DNA from: Patescibacteria group bacterium UBA2023
GTDB taxonomy: Bacteria > Patescibacteriota > Gracilibacteria > BD1-5 > UBA2023
Reading direction: 5' to 3'
Length of the DNA: 32,673 nt
Assembly (NCBI GenBank): GCA_002335145.1
Contig: DDBV01000027.1
Coordinates: forward strand, 1-32,673
Position 1 is the stretch's first letter; the number at the start of each line of letters is the position of its first letter. A program made the translations under genes and the position numbers. Shown here piece by piece: positions 27,282 to 32,673 of this stretch. The notes under the pieces were generated by a model. The model worked only from the letters and a program-made list of their open reading frames with translations. It was not told where the DNA came from and did not search any database.

Positions 27282-28792
27282 GTTTTCTCGCCTTCTTCCT
27301 TACATTCGCTGCCGTCCTCATTACCGGGACGGTGTTCCGGTACGGACTTTCGGTGTTCTCGGTTGCTTGCTCTCTTATACCCATTGTTGGCACGGTCGTC
27401 ATACTATTGTTCCAATCGGGCCGGATACTGTCAGTTGTTCTTGGAATCTTGTTTGGCGGGCTCGCATTGATGTTTGCTCCCGTGCCAGCCTACGGGTCGC
27501 TTATGGCATACGAATTCTTCGCGAGCGGTTCGGTTTTTCCGGAGGCTCCGGTCGAGCGGTCAATCAGTCGTGATTTCGTGGTCGAGATTGCGGAGATCGA
27601 GCGTCGGACCGATCGTTCCCTGCGGGTTCGCGCGTGGGTGGTCTCAGTCGATGGAAATGCGCTTCCAGAAGATCTTGGCGCGATCGTATTTTTCCAGCCG
27701 AACATCCGCGTATCCGTATGAGACCGGGTCGCTTTTCGGAGTCGTTGGAAGATTCCATCCGGATGGAATGAATCCTCGTATCGCCGCTATCTGCTCGGAC
27801 GCTCGGTCTATGGATCGTTATCTGCCTTCGATCCGGAGATGCTCGGAAATCACGCGTCTTCGCTCGGACGAGCATTCATGACACTTCGCGAGCAAGTAGA
27901 ATCGGCCGTGACCGCGACCTATCCGCCAGATACCGCTTCTATCGCTCTCGGCATTCTTACAGGAAGTCGGGTCGGTATGTCCGAAGAGCTGCGCGATCGG
28001 TTTGTCCGGTCGGGGCTCTCCCACTTGCTCGTGGTGAGTGGATTCAATGTCGCGATTCTTGCACTCGCTCTCTCGTGGTTGTTTTCGTTCTTGCCGGTCG
28101 GATTCCGGACGGCGGTGGTATGCTTGGGAATCTGCGGATTTGTCGGGCTTGTCGGTCTGGATCCACCCGTGGTACGCGCTGGTATTACCGGAATCTGTTC
28201 GTATCTCGCTATCGCGGCGGGGCGGTCGTTTCGGCCACTTCCGTTCGTTCTTGCTATCGCTGTCGCTATGCTTGCGGTCTCGCCGGATTCGCTCGTGTTC
28301 GACCCGAGTTTCCAGTTGTCATTTCTCGCGGTCGGCGGACTCATACTGTTGCGTCCGTTTTTCTTACGGGTGTTTCGGTTTGTTCCGGGGACACTCGGTA
28401 TCCGGGAATCCCTCGTTATGACTTTTTCAGCCCTTGTTGCGACGCTCCCGGTCATCGCACTTTCGTTCGGTCAGATATCGCTCGTCGCGCCACTTGCGAA
28501 CCTCTTTGCCGCTCCGGCTGTCGGGATCGCGACGGTTCTCGCCGCCATAAATGTGCCGGTCGCTATGGCGGTGCCGACTCTCGGTTATCCCATCGGATTC
28601 GCGGAGGATCTTATCCTGCGTTTCGTGCTCTTTGTGTCACGTCTTGGTGATCTACCGTTCGCATCCGTTTCCGTGGATTTCGGTTGATTGATTCCTGTTC
28701 TTGCAGTCTATTTTCTCACCATCGGGGTGGGGATTCTCTATTGCGGCATGGTGTCCGAGGAATCGTCCCGGTCGAAGAACTTCGGATCATAG
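27233..28792 (+). CDS. comEC: ComEC/Rec2-family DNA uptake channel protein
   Basis: A 519-residue protein ending in TAG that reads through UGA at 27719-27721 and 28685-28687. An N-terminal membrane part is followed by a soluble OB-fold-like region (SISRDFVVEIAEIERRTDRS onward), with the competence domain from about residue 220. That domain includes ILTGSRVGMSEELRDRFVRS, GLSHLLVVSGFNVAILALAL, PPVVRAGITGICSYLAIAAG, DSLVFDPSFQLSFLAVGGLI and PLANLFAAPAVGI, the hallmark ComEC sequence. It forms the inner-membrane channel for single-stranded DNA. The C-terminal metallo-hydrolase domain of longer ComEC proteins is absent, as in many small genomes. Start at 27233 overlaps the end of lgt. Its 3' end overlaps the convergent gene by 55 nt. 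Confidence 0.92.
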
Positions 28793-29454
28793 ACTGATCG
28801 TAGGCGTTTTTCGAGGGTTTCCACGATGAATGCGGCGTAATTCCCCGATCGACGCTCGGAGATCTGTATCGAGAGGGTCGCGAGAAAATGCTCGAATACG
28901 CCCGAGACGAACCGTGTAATGATTCCGCGGTACTCCCCAACCGCAAGCAATTCGAGAAACTTCTCCGTTACGATATTCGATGGCTCATAGGTGATAACGG
29001 CCGACATGTCTTCGATCCAGCGGTTTATGCGTTCGCGGATAGCTTCTGGTACAGAGTCTTCATCGAATGCGGTCGATTGGACGGATGGCTCATAAGCGGG
29101 AAATTCCGCTTCCGGTGCGCGCGCTGGACGGTAGTATTCGCGGCGGACGAGCTCCGTAGCAGGAGCATAGACGAGAGAGACGCATCCCACAATGAAGTGC
29201 GAAGGGACATCGCGGGATGCGAGAGGGACGACCGCATCCATGAGAAATGCGTATCCCGGGTCGCGAAGCAGCATGAGAAGAATTCTTGCGAGCACATCGT
29301 CCGAGCGTTGTGCTCGCTTCTCGTCGCTCCGTGTTCGGCGAATATTTCGCAGAGTCTTCGAGACCTTTACAGGGTCAGCTTCCCGGATTGCTTCTGGTGC
29401 TGCGGGTCCGGATTCAGATGATTCGATGTCGGGGGAAAAATCTTCGAGTCCCAT
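28738..29454 (-). CDS. Unknown helical protein
   Basis: A 238-residue protein ending in TAG, no UGA. I use the ATG at 29454 because the upstream in-frame ATG (29488) lies inside the -10 of a good promoter. The N-terminus is acidic and disordered, followed by basic KTLRNIRRTRSDEKRAQR, a hydrophobic helix (about 60-80, ILLMLLRDPGYAFLMDAVVP), a DVPSHFIVGCVSLVYAPATE stretch and a helical C-terminus. No family recognised and no signal peptide. The gene's 3' end is antisense to the last 55 nt of comEC, which could couple their expression. Confidence 0.75.
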   Translation of the reverse strand: MGLEDFSPDIESSESGPAAPEAIREADPVKVSKTLRNIRRTRSDEKRAQRSDDVLARILLMLLRDPGYAFLMDAVVPLASRDVPSHFIVGCVSLVYAPATELVRREYYRPARAPEAEFPAYEPSVQSTAFDEDSVPEAIRERINRWIEDMSAVITYEPSNIVTEKFLELLAVGEYRGIITRFVSGVFEHFLATLSIQISERRSGNYAAFIVETLEKRLRSVYDPKFFDRDDSSDTMPQ

Positions 29455-29482
29455 GGCGGATACGGAGGATAGTACGCGGTGC

Positions 29483-29510
29483 ATTGTACCGATTTGTCCT
29501 CTCTGAGCAA
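29483..29510 (-). promoter_or_regulatory. Promoter of the unknown helical protein
   Basis: Minus-strand -35 TTGCTC (29505-29510), 16-nt spacer, -10 TACAAT (29483-29488). Leader of about 22 nt to the ATG at 29454. Confidence 0.65.
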
Positions 29511-29599
29511 ATTGCGGACACGAAATGTCGGACGGACATGAAGCGTATTCGCCAACATTCATCCGGTAATCAGAGCGTCCCGATGATCGTTCGGAGAAA

Positions 29600-29923
29600 C
29601 TACTCCGTCTCGTTCAGACGTTCTATGACCATGGCGCGTATCTCGCGGAGTGCCGCCGCAGTCTTGTGTTGCTTTTTCGAAAGGCTCTTCGCGATCGCGG
29701 CATCGATCCGACCAACGAGCACCGTATAAAACACCTGTCGTTTCTCTGCGGGAATCGAGTCGAGCTTCGCTTCTATTGCGGCACGCATCTCGGCAGTGAG
29801 GGCTGACGAAGGCTCTTTCATGATTGTTTGGCTGTCTCATCCGGATGCTTGTACGTATGTTCCGGCTGTCAGGCTGGATATGCTTACCACGAGCGCGACG
29901 ATGATCGAGAAGAATTTTTGCAT
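29600..29923 (-). CDS. Small exported helical protein
   Basis: A 107-residue protein ending in TAG, with UGA at codon 29 (29837-29839). The part before the UGA is a textbook signal peptide (MQKFFSIIVALVVSISSLTAG, cleavage near VQA-SG), which the standard code would miss. The mature part is about 78 residues of Lys/Ala/Glu-rich helix (AEKRQVFYTVLVGRIDAAIA, later TAAALREIRAMVIERLNE). No family recognised; it may be a secreted or periplasmic helical-bundle protein. A good promoter lies at 29951-29979. Confidence 0.75.
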
Positions 29924-29950
29924 GGGGTGAAGCTCAGGAATAGAATCGCC

Positions 29951-29979
29951 ATTCTATGTCTTCCATCCGCATCAGTCAA
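29951..29979 (-). promoter_or_regulatory. Promoter of the small exported protein
   Basis: Minus-strand -35 TTGACT (29974-29979), 17-nt spacer, -10 TAGAAT (29951-29956). Confidence 0.7.
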
Positions 29980-30041
29980 GATGGCATTCCGATTCGCTCA
30001 TTGCTTTTTAATCTCGTCCGTATACCATTGCTTCGTCAAAA

Positions 30042-30455
30042 ATGTCTTTTATGCCGGAATCACCACTCAACAACCCATTCGTCCGCGAATATCTGGTCTC
30101 CCGTCTGTACGAGCGACTTAGCCCCCAGGGGACAACACAGTCCGAACTCGCTCGACGTCTCGGTACGAGCCCCGCCTATATCTCTCAGATTTTCTCGCTC
30201 AAGACCAACGCATCGCTTTCCATACTCGGTTCGCTCGCATCGGCACTCGGTATGGCGAAGGGAGAATTCGAATCGCTCGTCCGGGAGGCGAAAGAAGCGA
30301 GCGTGATGCAAAACAGTACCGAAGAGAATCCAGCGGACATGCTCCGTCGCGCGCTTCTCGCGAATGGACTCGACGAGGATGACGAGATTCCAAGGATCCT
30401 TTCGTATATCGATTTCCAGAAGCATGAACGAGCTCGGGGCGCATCTCGCGAATAG
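30042..30455 (+). CDS. XRE-family helix-turn-helix regulator
   Basis: A 137-residue protein ending in TAG, no UGA (ATG at 30051 is an alternative start). An XRE-type HTH spans about residues 28-75: TTQSELARRLGTSPAYISQI is helices 2-3 and KTNASLSILGSLASALGMA helices 4-5. The C-terminal half is helical (EENPADMLRRALLANGLDED, then PRILSYIDFQKHER), perhaps for dimerisation. Targets unknown. It overlaps the start of tilS by 32 nt, so the two are translationally linked. Confidence 0.85.
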   Translation: MSFMPESPLNNPFVREYLVSRLYERLSPQGTTQSELARRLGTSPAYISQIFSLKTNASLSILGSLASALGMAKGEFESLVREAKEASVMQNSTEENPADMLRRALLANGLDEDDEIPRILSYIDFQKHERARGASRE

Positions 30456-31791
30456 TCTCGCGAGCGCGAGTATCCACACAAATGAGCGAGTCATTGTTGC
30501 GTGTTCCGGAGGAGTGGATAGTGTTGTGTTGCTTCACTTAGCTGTGCATTATTTCGCAGCGAATCATATTGTTGTCGCGCATGCGAATCACGGACTGCGG
30601 GGGAGCGAGAGCGATGGGGATGCGTCGTTCGTGCAGGACCTCACATCATCGCTCGGGTGTGAATTCGTGACCACCATGCTTCCAGTCTTCGAGGATGTCG
30701 CTACATCCGGTCGCTCTATAGAGGAGTCGGCCCGAGTGCTCCGCTATGAGTGGCTCGAGTCGGTCCGTCTCGTGCATGGCGCATCTACCGTGCTCGTAGC
30801 ACACCATCTCGATGATCTAGTAGAGACCATGCTCTATCGCATAGCCCGTGGCACGGGACTGCGCGGACTCCGTGCTATGCGTCCGCGTCAGGGGAATATC
30901 GTCCGTCCACTCCTCGGCATATCGCGTGCCGAGATCGAGAGTTATGCTCGACAGCATGGCCTCTCATGGCGAGAGGATGCGAGCAATCAGGACACCTCGA
31001 TCCATCGCAATCTCTTGCGACACGAGGTACTGCCGAAGCTCCAGACGATCAATCCGGCGTATGCCCGAGCATTCGAGCGACTGTCTCGCTACGCGCAGGA
31101 TGTATCGGAATTCATTGATGATGCTGTTCAGGAATTTCTCGGCGATGGCGACTATTTCTCTATTCTCCTGTTTCAGGAGCGATCGGATTTCTTTCAGCGC
31201 GAAGTGATCCGATATCTCTATGAGCAGGCATGCGACTCTACCATTGGTCTATCGGAATCGAGTATTTGAGAAATTCTGCGATTCATCTACAATACTGGAA
31301 ACCCCACCAAAAAATCACTCGGGAATCTCTCGCTTCATAAGACGGGCGACCGAGTATATCACCGCAATCATCCATCTCATAAAATCCCATCTATGTCCGA
31401 AAAGAGTATTTTTACCCGCATTGTCGAGGGAGAAATTCCTTGCTACAAGATCTACGAGGACGATCTCGTATTGGCATTTCTCGATATCAATCCCATCGCG
31501 CTCGGTCACACGCTCGTCATCCCAAAGGCGCAGATTGACCGCTTCGAAGATGTGCCCGCACACATCGCTGCGAATCTCTTCATCTCCGCGCAGAAGATTG
31601 CTCGCGCTATCAAGCAGGCGACCGGTTCTGCACGGATCGGTATGGTCATTGCCGGATTCGATGTGCCACATACGCACATCCACCTCATTCCCGCGAACAC
31701 GATGGCCGACATAGACTTCGCTCGTGCGAGCAAGCGGGAAGATGCGGAAATGAAAGAGGTGATGGAGCGAATAATTCTATCACTCTCATAA
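30424..31791 (+). CDS. tilS: tRNA(Ile)-lysidine synthase TilS, continuing in frame into a HIT-family hydrolase
   Basis: TilS covers about residues 1-320: PP-loop SGGVDSVVLLHLA (about 29-41), HANHGLRGSESDGD, EESARVLRYEWL, AHHLDDLVETMLYRIARGTGL and SNQDTSIHRNLLRHEVLPKL. It makes lysidine at C34 of tRNA-Ile2. At codon 282 is UGA (31267-31269), read as Gly. The frame goes on through a segment containing KKSLGNLSLHKTGDRVYH, which looks like the usual TilS C-terminal strand. It then enters the HIT protein with no TAA or TAG, so with code 25 the two form one 455-residue polypeptide. Either this is a real fusion or the HIT part is also made alone from the ATG at 31393. Confidence 0.8.
31266..31293 (+). 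promoter_or_regulatory. Possible internal promoter for the HIT protein
   Basis: -35 TTGAGA (31266-31271), 16-nt spacer, -10 TACAAT (31288-31293), inside tilS, about 100 nt before the HIT start codon. It could drive HIT alone. Confidence 0.4.
31393..31791 (+). CDS. HIT-family nucleotide hydrolase/transferase (C-terminal part of the TilS fusion, or separate start)
   Basis: The 132-residue HIT unit begins MSEKSIFTRIVEGEIP, the normal start of Hint/HIT proteins. It includes DDLVLAFLDINPIALGHTLV and IPKAQIDRF, and ends with the histidine triad HTHIHLIP (His-x-His-x-His). Such enzymes hydrolyse nucleoside phosphoramidates or related nucleotides. The same frame runs unbroken from tilS, so this entry marks the alternative in which HIT starts at its own ATG. 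Ends in TAA. Confidence 0.85.
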   Translation: MSEKSIFTRIVEGEIPCYKIYEDDLVLAFLDINPIALGHTLVIPKAQIDRFEDVPAHIAANLFISAQKIARAIKQATGSARIGMVIAGFDVPHTHIHLIPANTMADIDFARASKREDAEMKEVMERIILSLS

Positions 31792-31824
31792 ACATCTCCC
31801 ACGAAATTGGGAGATGTGGAGAAA
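31792..31824 (+). terminator. Hairpin after the HIT region
   Basis: Perfect 10-bp stem ACATCTCCCA/TGGGAGATGT with a 6-nt loop. There is no T-tract on the plus strand; on the minus strand it is followed by TTTAT. It may act as an mRNA 3' end stabiliser. Confidence 0.5.
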
Positions 31825-32049
31825 TCCTTGTCTATATCAGTCTCACAAGAAGCCTGAGTTGGTCGATGATTGCTGGGGCGAGGGGGAGTATGTCAGGCAA
31901 ACGACCTCAGAGTGCCGTAGCGACTCTCATGGAGATCCAAGGTATTGCGATTATATCGTTTCGTTGGCCTGTATATGGCAAACCAAGCACAGAAGTAAGT
32001 ACGTCTGCCCCGAGAGGCGTTCCGGCAAGAGACATACGGTATTTTGAGA

Positions 32050-32075
32050 ATTACAATATGTAATTGTATTGTAAT
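32050..32075. promoter_or_regulatory. Palindrome upstream of galU
   Basis: ATTACAATA (32050-32058) and TATTGTAAT (32067-32075), exact inverted repeats around an 8-nt centre that itself contains TGTAAT. The AT-rich 9-bp half-sites suggest a repressor operator 30 nt upstream of the galU -35. Its position makes a transcriptional role more likely than termination. Confidence 0.5.
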
Positions 32076-32104
32076 GAACCAAAACTTTTGTCAAAAATTT
32101 CATC

Positions 32105-32133
32105 TTGTAAGAACGAGTTGGTCTATCTATACT
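32105..32133 (+). promoter_or_regulatory. Promoter of galU
   Basis: -35 TTGTAA (32105-32110), 17-nt spacer, -10 TATACT (32128-32133), about 20 nt of leader before the ATG at 32161. Confidence 0.75.
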
Positions 32134-32160
32134 GGAGTCATCTCTATGTAATCTTTGTCC

Positions 32161-32673
32161 ATGCCTATCACCAAGTGCGTCATCCCCGCCGCGGGATTCG
32201 GGACGCGATTTCTCCCAGCGACCAAGGCCCAACCCAAGGAGATGCTGCCGATCGTGGATACGCCCGTGATCCAGTATCTGGTGGAGGAGGCGGTGGCGTC
32301 CGGCATTACCGATATCGTCATCGTCACGGGGCGCGGCAAACGCTCGATCGAGGACCACTTCGACCACTCGTTCGAGCTCGCGTATACGCTCGTGGAGAAG
32401 GGTAAGACCCGAGAGCTCGAGATTGTGGACCGTATCGGCAAGCTCGCGAATATCGCCTATGTCCGCCAGCCGGTGCCACTCGGAGATGGTGATGCAATTC
32501 TACGAGCGCAGCCATTCGTGGGAGATGAGCCGTTTCTCGTGCTCTTCGGTGATGATCTCGTGCGTGGTGATGTGCCGGCAGCACGACAGCTCATGGATGC
32601 GTATGATCATACGAGATCGAGTGTGATCGCGCTCGAGGAGGTGGGAGATGACCGAGTATCGAGCTACGGGATC
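32161..32673 (+). CDS. galU: UTP-glucose-1-phosphate uridylyltransferase GalU (partial, 3' end outside window)
   Basis: 171 codons are present, none UGA. The N-terminus has the nucleotide-binding signature AAGFGTRFLPATKAQPKEML (about residues 10-29), then LPIVDTPVIQYLVEEA, VTGRGKRSIEDHFD, PLGDGDAIL (usually GLGHA in the family) and VLFGDDL with the metal-binding Asp pair. It makes UDP-glucose for cell-envelope glycans. The substitution of the usual LGHAI segment by LGDGDAI is a small oddity. It has its own promoter and an upstream palindrome. Confidence 0.95.
   Translation, partial: MPITKCVIPAAGFGTRFLPATKAQPKEMLPIVDTPVIQYLVEEAVASGITDIVIVTGRGKRSIEDHFDHSFELAYTLVEKGKTRELEIVDRIGKLANIAYVRQPVPLGDGDAILRAQPFVGDEPFLVLFGDDLVRGDVPAARQLMDAYDHTRSSVIALEEVGDDRVSSYGI

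Larger units (their letters stand above)
31825..32160. other. Intergenic region before galU
   Basis: No gene I can support. A 65-codon frame (31866-32063) has no recognisable product. Complementary pairs include CTTGT/ACAAG (about 31827-31852) and AGAGT/ACTCT (about 31909-31926). A near-perfect palindrome lies at 32050-32075 and the galU promoter at 32105-32133. Confidence 0.4.

Noticed and set aside
31866..32063. 65-codon frame upstream of galU
   Set aside because: No promoter, no recognisable product, and ambiguous composition; not supported as a gene, though it cannot be excluded.
1..32673. UGA as Trp (code 4) or selenocysteine
   Set aside because: UGA occurs at Gly positions in recognised families and UGG is used for Trp; there is no SECIS-like element tied to the sites and too many sites for selenocysteine.
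1..32673. CRISPR array, insertion sequence or rRNA
   Set aside because: No regularly spaced direct repeats, transposase motifs or rRNA-like sequence were seen.

Overview
The window looks like chromosome from a code-25 Patescibacteria/CPR bacterium, either Gracilibacteria (BD1-5/GN02) or Absconditabacteria (SR1). I base this on the genetic code. Fifteen genes run straight through one or more in-frame UGA codons (28 in total). Every complete gene ends in TAA or TAG, and none ends in TGA. UGG is still used normally for Trp, and where a family has a known pattern UGA falls on a glycine (for example before the HP motif of superoxide reductase and before the catalytic Cys of a transglutaminase-like domain). 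UGA is therefore read as Gly. Read with the standard code, most of these genes would look like strings of broken ORFs. GC content looks like the mid-50s percent by eye, which seems high for a code-25 lineage.

Layout. 1-1639 (minus): a polytopic VirB6/TrbL-like membrane protein (cut by the window edge) and a membrane-anchored coiled-coil protein. 1708-3981: an exported peptidoglycan hydrolase joining a PGRP amidase to a SpoIID-like domain. 4095-9365: an NlpC/P60-like protein, a Bax-inhibitor/YccA membrane protein, a J-like protein, a FAM173-type methyltransferase, NrdR and an MFS-like permease. 9453-16204: TypA/BipA, an SPFH-domain protein, a small lipoprotein, SecD, an alpha/alpha-toroid membrane-anchored protein and tRNA-Ser(CGA). 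16312-16676: a promoter- and terminator-bounded, strongly structured non-coding region. 16688-20659 (minus): a 1323-residue protein of unknown function. 20846-22398: an isolated two-gene viral capsid cassette (scaffold-like protein plus N4-gp56-type major capsid protein). 22399-22664: a structured intergenic region and a promoter flanked by a 13-bp perfect inverted repeat. 22665-28792: a transglutaminase-TPR protein, superoxide reductase, and an rny-lgt-comEC run. 28738-31791: unknown proteins, an XRE regulator, and tilS joined in frame to a HIT hydrolase. 32161-end: galU (cut by the edge).

The gene set mixes housekeeping (translation, secretion, RNA decay, UDP-glucose synthesis) with envelope and uptake functions (fused peptidoglycan hydrolase, ComEC, Lgt-like protein, SecD, T4SS-like component). 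This suits a small host-attached cell that lyses or imports from another cell, although lifestyle is an inference. Sigma70-like promoters with 16-18 nt spacers are clear before many genes. Recognisable Shine-Dalgarno sequences are essentially absent, and most start codons follow a pyrimidine-rich tract. The most unusual items are the orphan capsid cassette, the undescribed structured RNA region, the inverted repeat around a promoter, the TilS-HIT fusion with no stop between them, and the uneven use of UGA between core and accessory genes.
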